This document shows positions 32,378-43,998 of a stretch of DNA of 64,000 nucleotides, in pieces. The DNA is from Caenorhabditis elegans (taxonomy: Eukaryota; Nematoda; Chromadorea; Rhabditida; Rhabditidae). The stretch spans positions 7,626,001-7,690,000 of the forward strand of contig NC_003283.11 in assembly GCF_000002985.6 (NCBI RefSeq), written 5' to 3'. The stretch's first letter is position 1. Each line of letters begins with the position of its first letter. The position numbers and the translations under genes are program-made. The notes under the pieces were generated by a model. That model searched no databases. It was not told the DNA's origin and saw nothing but the letters and a program-made list of their open reading frames with translations.

Positions 32378-35066
32378 AGAGAATACATGGTATACTAATG
32401 ATATAAGCTTTTTCAGTACAACTCTCAGTTTTCACAAATCTTATCGATTAAACGCAAGCCTGAATGTCACAGCACACAGTACTTAAGTTTATCAGAGGTC
32501 TGAAAAAAGTTCGCCTAACTATAAGGGTTTTCACTTCTTGTAAATATCATTAAAAACAATTAATTGATGGTCAAAGAGTTAGCAGTACTTCTACAAACCA
32601 GGGCTGCACTGCACAAAAGTTTAAAAATTGCACCAAAAAAAGTCTTGCAACAAAAACTACCGAACGAAAACTTAAGAAAATTAACACAAACGTAGAACTC
32701 AGTGTCCTTACGAACATTGCACATGATCCACAAAAATACTTGCTTTTTTGTGTGTTTTTAGACAAAAACAAATCAAACGACACGGGTAGAAAGTTGATTA
32801 AAAAGAAAATCGTGTCTGAGCAATATCTGAGCAAATGTATTGTTTCCTATTTGTTTCAAACATTGACTACCGTTTTGTAGGAAATTTGTTAACTGATACA
32901 GTATGTATCATCTATGTATATTAAAAGTTACGTTTTATAAATATAAATAAACCCGAGCAAGGAACTGCCAAGGAAGTTTCTAGACTGATAACGGTAGTAA
33001 AGACATTGTTTCCGTACTTCTAACTAAGTTATATATCTTATCATCTAATTTCTTTCAAGTTTCAACATTTTCCCATACTATTTTACACATTCTCCAAAGT
33101 TGTCAGCCCCCAGATCTTATAAAAATCGTCGAAATTCACAACGTAAAACGTCAGCGGCGTCGTCACCGGTGTTGTGGGCGTTGCTAAGCAAATCTGATTG
33201 GATGCAGCTCCCGATGAGAAAGAGCATGGTGAGAGGAAAAAGGAAAAGAAAACACTCAATAAGTATGACAAAATATTGGAAGACTCTGGAAAAATGACTC
33301 TGAAAGTGGATAGGAAAGATTCTAAAATATCGTAAAAGTTGCCAAAGTTTACAAGGAAGGAGTACATGTGGAAAATCGAAGAAAATAACCTTGCATACGC
33401 ACAAATCACAGGAAAGAAAACAAAGAATGTACTATAAGTGTCTGTTTGAATTGAAAAGCCTACTGAAACCCAAGTAGATGCATATTAATACATTTCCAAC
33501 GATTGCATTTTTTTACATTCCCTTCTGATAATCGTGCAGCCATTACAAAAAAATTCATCTAAATATTCTGGGAAAATAGATGCTCGCTAGACTATCTCAT
33601 TATAACTGTCGCATATGATCAATCAAATCGCTTACTCCACATGTGAAATTCTAAATTTTATTTGGCATAAACTGAAGTCACCGTAACTCTAGAAAAAATT
33701 CTGAAAACAAAGGCAATTGACACTTTTCAGATGGTTTCTCTTTCAACCTCAATTTATTGTTAGGATCCAGTATGGATTCAAAATACACTATCTATACTAT
33801 TAGTTTGATTTTATTAATTGTTTTGTTCAAAAAAATCTAATTGTAAATTGGTTTCTAATCTCGATCCCTGTTTACTAAATTTGCAGATTTAAATATTTAT
33901 TCTTCTGAAACATCACAAAGCTTCGCACTAATGCAAAATCTGAAAATAGAAATTTATACAGCAATAATGACTAGTTTCTGATCTACCATAATCCTCAACG
34001 TCAATGGAGTACATCGAATATTCTTTTAGGACCATGTTCTGACGCACGTAACCTACATAGAACGTTTATTCTGTTTCAGAAATGTTCTATTTCTAACCGA
34101 TTGTTCAAAAATCAAAAAAGAATATAGTTTTGAGCTTTTTGCAAACTTTGTTGCTAAACTGCTTCACTTCCATAAATGAGACCATTTTCAAACGTCCGGA
34201 ACATAAAGGAAAGCGGGTAACATCCTAGGTATAAGCATAAAAATCGGAACAAACTCCCCTAGATATAGGCATAGATATAGGCATAGGAAAAGGCATTGGA
34301 AGAGGCATTGAAATTCTTTAAACAATGAAACCGTCACAATACAGCAGGTGATACAAAAATTTGAGAGAGGTGACCGTATCGTCTTTTTGCACCGGCAACC
34401 TTACTAATAGGGCCCTGTAGAATTTCCACATGCCACCATGCTACCGTATACACGAAATAATTAGGCCTTCTTGCAAGCACGCATCATTCTAATGAAACGA
34501 GCATGGACATATCTGGTGGACAATTTTAGTATCTTTGTGTTTTTCTTTTCAACAAAATACATTTTTATATTACTTATCAAAATCTTAAAGCTGAAAAATT
34601 ATCTAAAACAAGAGGTCCAGCAGTAAACTCTAAAGAAAAACCCTCAGATAAGAAGTACACATATTATGTATTCTTAAACACTTGAAACAAGCTATATAAC
34701 AAATGCTAATGATTAACAGGAAGTGTTAGCTGAAATCAACATTGAATAAAATTTCTATTTCTATAAAGTCTACTATATAAGGCCACCCGTGCTGACTAAA
34801 TCCGCATATCGATCCATTTCGCCGCACATGTGAGCTTTCATCTCACGTGCTTCTAAGGCACATGCTCACTTTGCACTATTGATCCGCATGTCCTTATTCT
34901 ATAGTCTCAAGCCTTATCAGAGTTTTGAAAACATTCTTCTTGCAATTAATAGCGTGATCTGAGAATAGAACATCCTTACAATCCTACTATTTTTTAGCTT
35001 CAAACGTCTATCTTGCTACTAATGCCATATGACTTGCGTAATCCATCAAATAGTATCAGAAACTTT

Positions 35067-35154
35067 TGCTTCAGACTACTTGGCCTACTACCTCCTGTCA
35101 TCATAATTGTGTTTTAGATGGACAGTTAGAAGTACGCCAAGTAGTAGTTGATGC
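35067..35154. ncRNA. Candidate miRNA-like hairpin
   Basis: The left arm CTACTTGGCCTACTACCTCC followed by TGTCATC pairs imperfectly with the right arm GATGGACAGTT followed by AGAAGTACGCCAAGTAG, around a loop of about 14 bases (ATAATTGTGTTTTA). I count about 25 pairs with a few mismatches and one bulge, and the stem can be extended outward to about 35067 and 35154 with gaps. The size (about 70-90 bases) and internal mismatches resemble a miRNA precursor. A short decayed inverted repeat is the alternative; nothing in the sequence alone shows expression. Confidence 0.3.
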
Positions 35155-37504
35155 TTTAAAAAAGTATTACTAGCGCCGGAATAGTAAGAATCAATAAAAT
35201 AAGATGAAGCCAGAGCTGCTTAAATAGTAAATTTGCGCCAGCTATACGAAGTGCTGATTAGGTCCCTAATGAATTTTCAATTACTGAAGTGGTGTTTGTT
35301 CTCCTTATATCACCGTGGAGATTTATACAGGTCCCAAATAGAGTGTAATATAAATCCACACAATATTAGTGTGATATGGTGAATAATCAATCCGACGTCT
35401 GATTGCAATTCAATTTGTAGATATTTAATGATGATCAAGTTGTTGAGGCTAAATGCCAATTTGTTTAATTCAATTTACCAATCAAAAAAAAAATCAGCAC
35501 GGATTCAATCAAAAAAAGTTATATACATAGTTCACCTTTTTCACAGAGCATATGTTATAAAAGTTATAGTCCCAATAGGTAGATTTCTGCACTCTAATTT
35601 GTAAAAAACTCAGTGCCGCATTGAGATATTCGAGCTCCTAAAATATTGATTGCAAGCGCTCGTTGCTCAATGAACTGAGCAAAGCAGTGCACAAAAGGGT
35701 TTTGAAATTTTTTCAACTTTGAAACTGGCATAATTCAAAATCTACGCACGAGCTCAAAACAACTAGTTAGCATGAAACGATTGAAGATTCTGAGATTACA
35801 CACATACAACATGAAAAATACATTTTTTCAGGAAACTTCAATTTTGGGATAAGAAACTTGGTTAACCATGGTTCAGCTGTACACCACTTGCACGGGTTCT
35901 TTGAACTTCTTGATATTTCCAGTTTTCAGATAGTTCTTAGACGTTGGCCAGGCAGATTTAGGCTAATTTTTTATAGATGCCTAAAGCGTCTTTATGGAAA
36001 GAATAAAAGGTGTCAGTAGCAGAATTCGGCATGAGAAGTGGATTAGATTTCCACGAGTTTTTCAGAGAGTGAGAGAGCTTCACGGGTTGCCACTCATTTG
36101 TACTTTCCATAGCTCCGCCTATTGAACACTTGATTTTAACATGGTTTGCATCTTTTCGAGCCTAGACTCATACATTTGTAAAAGACTTTAAAAAATTATC
36201 ACTCCAGAGGTTAAAAATAACTGGATAACTGGAATTAACATTGTCAGACTTTCAGATTTAAGTTTTACTTTGAATATTTTTGGTTCAAAATCAAAACATT
36301 GTTTTGTCAATTAATTTTTGGGAGTTTTCAATTGCAGAATTCAGGTAAAATTCAGTTCTGGTGGTGTTATTTAAGGCTGCCGTGTTTTGGATACCCCTGA
36401 CCAGATGGGATTTTCTTCTGTATTAAGCGCAGGGATGGCGTTTTGGTTGATGGCTACGGTAATAGTAGCAACGTATCTAATTAGATAATTTCCTTGACAC
36501 CCAACAATTTGTACATTTCTGTGAATCTGTCACTTGAGCCGTTTGAACTGCATGTTGTACCATGTTTTCCGTTGGTTCTGTTCCTTTTTTACCTGGTTTG
36601 AAAAGTAATTCAGACGTACTTGATCAAAACTTTGATGATTCCCCTAAATTTTTTCATGTAACAAGTTATTCTAAATAGTAAGCAATGACAAGACTTCTAG
36701 TTTTACTTTATACCGAACAAAGTTGTGCGACAAATGTATTTGTCAAACGTACAAAACTGCTAATTCCAGGATGATAGTCCAACTTTTTGAAAAAATTGAT
36801 GTAGAAATGTAGGAAAATGTTTGTTCGATCTGAAAATAATATTTATATTTGGTTCAAAAAATTTTAAAGACCTCAATTAGTGCTTGAAAGTTGCCGTTTG
36901 CTGGACAAATTTTAACGGTTCTTTTAAATGCAATTTCTGGTCAGTATTTGATATATTAGGCTTCTTAGGCTTCTTCAAGTATTTTAACTACGACAAATAT
37001 TGTTTTCAGATGAAACAAACATTTGCCTACGTTTTTATTGTAATTTTTGTTTCATAAAGTTGGAAAGTCATATGTGTGATTTTTATATTTGTCGAAAGAA
37101 TTGCCCCCACAACTCTGATCTCAAATGACAGTAAAACCATGCAACCAGTTCAATAATGAGATAAGTTAAAAGCCAAAGTATTAAGCGATTCAATGTCTTC
37201 GGAAATTTTAAAACTACTATAAAATATTTGAGACTTAAAACATTTTTCTACTGTTAAAAATTCTAAAGTCAAACTTTCCTCTCTAACAATGTGACTGTTC
37301 GTTAAAACTTTCTGCATTTATTAATTTATTCATTTCACTTATCCCCAAAATTGAAATGTGAGTTACTCCGTTGTTTGCAAAAGGTTCAAGACACTTTCCA
37401 AAACTATCTAAATCATTATTGTTTCTTCATAAACCTGTTTTTTACCTGAAATCCTTGCAAAAAACTTTAGAATCGTGATGAAAATGCTTATTCCATTTCT
37501 CTTC

Positions 37505-37614
37505 GTCTCTCATCCGATTGGCTACCGTAGTCCTGAGATTAGTGAGCTTATCTTTCACAGGAAACGAGTAGATATGCGTTTCTATGCCCTTCTCATTACT
37601 CGTTTCCGAGAGAC
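37505..37614. other. Nested hairpin
   Basis: An inner perfect 11-base stem (GGAAACGAGTA at 37560-37570 with TACTCGTTTCC at 37597-37607) sits inside an outer 7-base stem (GTCTCTC at 37505-37511 with GAGAGAC at 37608-37614). It could be a structured transcript or a remnant of an inverted repeat. Confidence 0.3.
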
Positions 37615-37899
37615 CATGAAAGTATTAATTTACATTCGTATCCCGTAAGGCATCAGCTTATGAAGCTGTACGACTAATGGAAAATTTCAAATAAAAAGGG
37701 GAAAGCTGAAAAAGGATATTCAAGATAAATAAAACTAAACCATTTTTAGTTATTGACAATTTTGTGAAGTGAATTAGAATTTAAAACTACTTTTGGACAA
37801 TTAGAAAAAGGATATTATAAAATTCTCAAGGTTTATTGAAGAAGCGCATAAGACCCGTTATTTCTCTATCTTTTACTTTTTCTTTGAACATTTCAAAAT

Positions 37900-40140
37900 T
37901 TTAGTGGGTTGCTTCAGATAGAAAAATTTCAATCTATAGAAATGGCAAAAGGTTTTCGTTTTTGTAGTTCACCTTTTTCACAGAGCAGATTTTTACTGGA
38001 AGTCCCTGGTATCTCTACTTATTGTCAACTCAGAATCCTTCAAATCACATTTGGCAAATATTTGTTTACCGGCCAGAAGTTAAAGATCTTATGGCATTTC
38101 ACCGATCTTACAACTTTCAGTCACATTTTCAAAACATTTCCAATCGATGTAAATGTGACTGTAATTGTATGTTGAAGTTTTGAAGTTTAAGTTTCTAGCC
38201 AACTTTGTACCAGGAAGCTATTCACGTGTTATTTGGGAACGGAACCTGATTTTACAAAAATAATGGCATTTGCTCTGTTAGTGTTGCTCCCTTTATAAAA
38301 AATGAGTCCCTATCTTTGATATGGAAAATAGGTTTTCAATCCCTAATGTATATCTGCACTCGAACAGTTAAAAAAAAATTCAATTACTCTAGAAAGTTTG
38401 AAAAGAAGCTATTCATGTGTAAAGTCCTTTCTCAGCAAATACAGAATAAACTCATATTTCTGATGTTCAGAAACATCATTCTTGTGTCTTGTGATGAAGA
38501 GTTCCATGACATCGATTCCATAATTTATGTTTTATTCTGACCAACCATTTCCAATTCACTGGTTTTGGTAGAATATTATCTGAAAATAGGAAAATCTTCT
38601 AGTTTTCTGATTCATCAGTAAGTCATGAAATCATGGAAAAAGTAAACCCGATGTTTGAGATCATGTCAAACTGCATATTATTTTGAAAAATCAGTAACTA
38701 TTGGAAAAATTGGAAGATTGGCCAAACGAATAGGCTTGAGAGTGTGCCACCGCTAGCAAACTCCATTTTAAGTCTTTTTATGATAAAAACGTGTTAACCG
38801 TACAAATAGAAGCTCCGAATTTTCTGTTGTCCCTACCCTAGAAAAGCATTGATTATAAACCTCAGTTTTCTTAGATGTTTGTTCTATTAATCGTCTGATG
38901 TAATAATCCATTTATCACCGGTCCGAGCAACAATAGCACAGTAGCTGAAGAGCAATGTCAAATATGAAAAACAATGCGATTATCCTAATAATGTCAACTG
39001 AAACTACATGTAATTGGAATTATTGAAGTCATTATTTTGTAATCTCCTTTCTCAAAATAAGATAATCCAAGTTTGTGTCATCTTGTGCTGTGACACTGAA
39101 CGAAGTGCAAAGTTGTTTGGAAAATCCATAAACTTTTTAATGGGCAAGTTGGAAATCAAATTGGAAAATTGAAAAACCTCAATGTTTTAGTGTTTTTGAA
39201 TTTTGCTCGTTCCTATTTTTTTAGATCTTTTCTTCATAATATTTTGCATCTACGTGATTCATCTGAACATTTAAAAACTAATTTCGAAAGTGCCAAAGTC
39301 CTTTTCAAAAACGTGGTTTTTCGTTTTCATTTAAATCCATGTTTAAGCTATCTTCTGTTCAAGAAAAGTCCTGGTACAGACGGTACAGTTGTTCGAACTG
39401 AAGCTTTAAATCGGATCATTTATCTCAAAAATCAAACTGCGAGTGACTAAGAGCACATGGAGTTTATGCTCTGCGGTTTGCAAAAAGATAAACACAATTT
39501 TAAGTACCAATTTTGAGCAGAAATCTAGTTCTGTGCAATATATAAATCAAAGTTTCAATGGTGGAAATATGCAGAACGCACGTTCTAGTGATTGTGGGAA
39601 ATGAATGGAAAATGAATAAGAAATTTGTAAACGTGAGGCTAATAGTTAGAAAATCCAAAAAAAAGAGCATCTGGAATTGCACTATGAATCGCAGTTATCG
39701 CATTTCCTTTCTTATTGCATGCAAGACTATCTCGTAAGGGTGCAAAACTAATAGAGGTACTAATAGAGGAAAGTTGCAAAACTGATAAAACAATTGCGTT
39801 TACTTTTTTAAATGCCAGCCATTTCTTATTAGATTAAATATTAAAAATGTCTTTTAACCTGCAGGAGTCATCTCAAATAAAATTTTTTGTTAAGAACAAC
39901 TTGTTTCCATTATTTTCCCCGAAGACACTTTTTGCCCTAAAATTATATTCACCAATCTCTGATAGTTTTATCCGCTTTTTTCGAACGTCAAACATATACT
40001 TTAAGTTGGGCTTTGGGAGATCTGTGATGCTTGTTTATGTTTGTTATGGTTTTTCCGAAAGATTAAAAGTCCTTATAATCAGTAAAGCTCAACAAATAAA
40101 AATACCAAAAACTGAATTATATGCACCTGAACTATGATGC
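37900..40140. repeat. Outlying block of the six-cysteine gene array (no gene)
   Basis: This region shares ordered, diverged blocks with the array downstream: a GTCACATTTTCAA...GTGACTGTAATTGTATG block (38110-38165, partner 51440-51500); 38480-38640 (partner 51675-51800); a TAATAATCCATTTATC...GCGATTATCCTAATAATGTCA block (38896-38996, partners 43893-43998, 48888-48965, 52040-52150); a GAACGCACGTTCTAGTGATT block (39575, partners 44467 and 48122); and an AGATCTGTGATGCTTGTTTA block (40018, partner 48348). I see no six-cysteine gene in it, so it appears to be a duplicated unit that lost or never included the gene. Confidence 0.6.
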
Positions 40141-42125
40141 ATCTTTGTGATAATTCTCTTACAGAAAACCATCAAGAAACAGATGCGGATATTGGTCAGC
40201 TTACGCAAAGCATGTGAGAGAATTAAACCTGGAAATTTTCACATCACTCCGGTTTTAGCAAAATTACAAGCTGACATCCAAGTACAAGCTCTTTTTTTGC
40301 ACAAACATTAATCAAAACGTACGCAAGTGATATTTTCTTGTTTCGAACGCCATGAAATTTCTCAAAAATTAACTCAAACCTTGACAAGCAAAACCTCTAA
40401 ATTTCAATTTTTTCATACCTAAGAATTTATTATTTGAATTATCTCTGAAAGAGTATAGTCCCTCTGAAATTCATTTTAATATCTATATTTTTTACACACT
40501 GTAATCTAGGATTGCTCCTATTTTTTTTTAATTTATTGTCTCACATCTCTGCTAAAACTTGCATGAGCTGTTATTTTATGTGCACCTAATATTTACATGA
40601 AATATTTATATTTTCTGTCAATTCTCTCAAAAAATAATATTTCACTTATTCTTACCATGAATTTTAAAATTGATCAACGTTGTAATGTTCTCTCTTCTTT
40701 TATTTTAGAAATTTTATTCTAATGCAGAAAGCTTTTTCTAAATTTAACAAGATACAATAAATCATAAAATGACTGTAATATATCTTCCACGTCGTTCATT
40801 AAAGTTTTAACTTGTAAACTGTTCAAATGTTTTTATTTCAGATGGATGAAACAAATTCGATAAAGAGCGTCAAATTGGGATGCGTCCAACATTTGGAGCA
40901 TATAATATCATGAATTATTTTTTCTTTTGTGCAATTTAAAATAAATTTTACTAAAAAAATATAAGCAGTTCTCAAACACACCGGATAAACAACAATGTTG
41001 GCACAGAAAAAAAAATCAGGATTTCAGCATTCGGCATTTCGGGAAAACGTGTATGAAATGAGGTCCACATACTATTGAAAAAATTACATATTCACCGTCG
41101 ATAGAAAAAAAGGAAGAAGACATAAAATGCCAACGTGGCCGTTCTAAGATTTGCAGAGAACTTCTGATCCAACTCTTACCAATAAACTCTTTTAAAAAAA
41201 TGTAACGGATCAAAAATGTTTTGATATGATAATACTAATGGTCTCGAAAACCCCGATTTTAAAACGATCTTGGAAAAATTAAAAAAAAATGTTTTCCTCT
41301 TCAAAACTTCAATAAAAAAGACTATGATTAGACTACATCTTTGATTCAGCCGTTTTGTAGGAGTCGATTTTTACATGTTCCCATGTTTATTCATGCCTTT
41401 TTTCAGTTACTATGCAACCAAGTTTGAATAACTTTTGAAAAATGACAAAACCAAAGAAGTCAGCTAAATTTTGCTAGTTTCCTTCAAAGTTATCAAAAGA
41501 GATTAAAACCATGTGCGAATTTTTAAAAAGTCTCACAATGAAATTAAGTTTTATTGGGGTTATTTTTAGTTCTATGAAAGCGAACAAAATTATAAAATTT
41601 TGAAACCACCTTTGAAATGTTCGAATACTTTTGCCAAATTCTCCAATCAATTCTACCAATTCTACCAAAAGGACACAATTTATTTTTTCGGTTTTTCGTA
41701 CAGACATAGGCCTGTAAAAAGTAGTTTTTATACAAGTTTGGCAAGCTTGGCAAGACTTTGGCGAAAAGCAAGACTGGCAAATTTGCCAAGAGATCTCGAC
41801 AATCGCCATAACTTCTCAACCAACGTTAACAACTTTCAATTTCTGAAGTTTGTTGAAAATTTACAGCGAATTGCCGAGATTGTTTTCAATTTTCCATTTG
41901 ATTCTACGCTTTCCTATAATTTACTCAAAAATTTTTTGACACAATATACCTGTAAATTGCTTTTTGAAAGTAAAAATGTATTATGGTGGTTTCACCTATT
42001 TGAATCATATGTTTTCTAATATTTTTCTATCTCTCTCATGTTTACATTCAAATCATTTGCTACTTTTTCCCTGAGGATCAGAGCTTGGAGGCGTGTTTTA
42101 CATGCTTGGAAAGGATCTTTCAAGA
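40141..42125. other. Intergenic before the six-cysteine cluster
   Basis: AT-rich. Frames open on both strands between 41474 and 42019, but they run through a repeat with GGCAAGCTTGGCAAGACTTTG words (about 41735-41790, related to 14270-14510). No gene is supported. Confidence 0.45.
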
Positions 42126-42215
42126 ACTCCTCCTAGTTCGAAATTTAAGGGGCGGAGATATCTAAAATTTCAGAATGCTGGTGGTAAACTGGGCGGGATT
42201 TAAGCTCTATATAAA
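42126..42215 (+). promoter_or_regulatory. Conserved promoter module of six-cysteine gene 1
   Basis: Ordered elements: an inverted CTCCTCC...GGGGCGGAG box (42127-42156), then ATTTCAGAATGCTGGTGGTA followed by AACTGGGCGGGATTT (42167-42201), then TATATAAA (42208-42215), 78-85 bases before the ATG. The same elements in the same order precede genes 2 and 3. The G-rich boxes resemble SP/KLF zinc-finger sites, and GGCGGGA also resembles an E2F-type site; which factor binds is unknown. Confidence 0.65.
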
Positions 42216-42292
42216 TTGTTCTTAAACATACTGCTAACTTATCCAAATTAATTTGGTTACCCTTGTGTCCTCCTCCGTTTCCTCGTCCAACT

Positions 42293-42730
42293 ATGACCTG
42301 CATCGTCTTTACTCTGGCTCTCATCGCCGCTACAATGGCAACTGCCAATTCACTCCATTGCTACACCATGAATGAATACCAAAGTCACCCAATAACAACT
42401 ACAAACAACATCGCGTGTCTTTCCGTCTTCGAAGTCGAAGGCCAATCTTCCTCATTCGGAGCCATCGTCGACTCCCAATTCAATGCTCATCGCAAGATTG
42501 AGTTGGCCACCGCCGACGGAAGTTGCAAAAAGATGGAGGTCAGTTAACAATTATGCCACCAAGTCTTTGCAACTAATTAAACTGATTTTCAGAAGATCCT
42601 CTACGACAAGACTCAACCTGATATATTCTACGAGGCCTTCTTGTGCTATTGCACGGAAGACAAGTGCAACAAGCCGATCACGTACGCCCAATTTGCCCAA
42701 AATGGATACAAAATGCCCAGCGAATTCTGA
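42293..42730 (+). CDS. Small secreted six-cysteine (Ly-6/three-finger-like) protein 1
   Basis: Exons 42293-42538 and 42593-42730 give 127 residues. The chosen ATG starts a signal peptide (MTCIVFTLALIAATMATAN); an in-frame upstream GTG is not needed. The mature chain has six cysteines in the pattern LHCY, IACLS, GSCKK, LCYC and CN, ending LCYCTEDKCNKPITYAQF. The C-x-C-x4-CN ending recalls Ly-6/uPAR three-finger and nematode ET-type domains, but fewer cysteines are present, so the fold assignment is tentative. No GPI or transmembrane tail follows. It is the first of three tandem copies with identical intron position; AATAAA at 42985-42990 ends the transcript. Function unknown. Confidence 0.8.
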
Positions 42731-43055
42731 TTGCTCAAAAACAAAGGTAAGTGAAAAATATGTTACCAAATATTCATTCCTAATTCTTTTGATTTTCAGA
42801 AAATCCTGCTTCTGCTCTCCTTCCTGTTTTTTTCGTTCCAACTCCTCGTTCATCACCTCATCCGACTACACTCCAAAATACTCGCAACCTCACTAATTAA
42901 TGTTTGCCATTTCAAGATTTTTCCCTCTTCCTCTCAATCATATTCCTTTTCTTTTCATTGTTTGTCAGTTTAACATAATGAGCAAATAAAACTTTACATG
43001 AAAAAAAAACAAAACTTTTCAAAAGTCTCTTGAATACTCTTGTTCAGATTAACAA

Positions 43056-43136
43056 GGAGGTGTGGCTTTTCATCTAGACAGGGCGGAGCTGAGCAGTGAT
43101 GTGTGCCCACCAATTGGATCCTCTATCGGCTTTTCG
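43056..43136 (+). repeat. Downstream G-rich box of unit 1
   Basis: Reads GGAGGTGTGGCTTTTCATCT, then AGACAGGGCGGAGCTGAGCA, then CCCACCAATTGG and CGGCTTTTC. It matches 51041-51120 at most positions and carries the same kind of G-rich boxes found in the promoters. It may be a regulatory element or part of the duplicated unit. Confidence 0.55.
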
Positions 43137-43767
43137 CATGAGACTTGTTCCATCCATTGGAAATTTCTTGTTCGTCGATTTTATTTCAAGCAAAAACACG
43201 GGTTTTTTAAAACTGTGTTTGTACTTGAAAAAGCCCAATTACTCTTCAATGTCATGCAAAAACTAAGATTTTTACTTTTTGAACAAAGAACTTTAATAGA
43301 AAAAATGAAACTAGTACTTTATTCCATTTACTTCCTTACTTTTTCAATTTTTTTAAAAATGCAAATTTGAGAGCCGTCTTGGTTTGTGAGAGTGGCAGCT
43401 AAAAATTCATATTTTACCGTTTTTAAACATAAGCTGTCAGATTACATAGACAACATTAGCAAGCACCTGTCGACATTTTCATTGTTAGATAATGTTCAGT
43501 TTTTCAATTACATCCGTAATTCTCATGAATACTCTGTCTTTTATAACTTATTTATAACATTTATACCTTATAACTTTTATAACTTTTATAATTTTTTGCA
43601 CGATGTCATTACGGTGAATCAAAAATCGAGAAGATTTTTCTAGAATGCTTGATTGAACAATATGCTGCCAAAAGTTAGTAAGAAGAATACGAAAATTTTG
43701 AAATATTTGTAATCCTCATCATAAGACACAGAAATGATGACTCATAACATCATATGTAGAGTAATAA

Positions 43768-43998
43768 TTAATGATTTTGCGTACACATAAAAATTACATT
43801 TTGCAACTTTTTCTTTTTCAAGTTTTTTTTAAGCAGAAAGTGCAAATTTCCCGTTGTCTCTGTCACCCTAGAGCAGCATTGTTTCTGTAGCCTTAATCCA
43901 TTGATGTAATAATCCATTTGCCATGGATCCGTGCAACAATGGCACAGTAGCTGACGAGTAATGTCAAATATGAATAACAATGAAATTATCCTAATAAT
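43768..43998 (-). pseudogene. Relic of an unknown minus-strand gene family
   Basis: The minus frame contains IIRIISLLFIFDITRQLL, which aligns with IIRIIAL frames at 38896-38996 and 52040-52150 (the latter with an in-frame stop in this segment) and with the 115-codon frame at 48765-49112 (IIRIFALLF). It looks like a hydrophobic segment of a decayed, duplicated gene. Family unknown. Confidence 0.35.

Larger units (their letters stand above)
27668..37899. other. Long gene-poor region
   Basis: More than 10 kb with no gene that I can support. Open frames are short and lack family features, codon bias or convincing splice sites. Contents seen: a Tourist-like MITE (30144-30855), a GC-richer island with overlapping minus-strand frames (about 31190-31560), a near-perfect 24-base palindrome (32354-32377), an miRNA-like hairpin (35067-35154) and a nested hairpin (37505-37614). 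Two direct AAACGACGCGT words lie near 29925 and 29960. A shared CTACCGTAGTCCT word near 31750 and 37523 suggests a dispersed repeat. Confidence 0.5.

Noticed and set aside
33083-33409. 108-codon and 95-codon minus-strand frames with hydrophobic stretches
   Set aside because: Two overlapping phases are equally open and neither shows family features. A possible short signal-like start (MLFLIGSC) is not enough.
34256-34312. ATAGGC-rich tandem words resembling telomere repeats
   Set aside because: The words are irregular (ATAGGC, AAAGGC, GAGGC) and do not form TTAGGC runs; best seen as a degenerate local repeat.
36020-36040. GAATTCGGCATGAG resembling a cDNA-library EcoRI adaptor (vector contamination)
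   Set aside because: One base differs from the adaptor and flanking DNA is ordinary genomic sequence on both sides.
41474-42019. Frames of 91-139 codons on both strands
   Set aside because: They run through a dispersed repeat (GGCAAGCTTGGCAAG words) and have no domain or promoter.
42731-42900. Hydrophobic KILLLLSFLFF-like frame after six-cysteine gene 1 as a GPI or membrane exon
   Set aside because: It follows an in-frame TGA that matches the natural C-terminal position in genes 2 and 3; the hydrophobic reading comes from a pyrimidine-rich 3' UTR.
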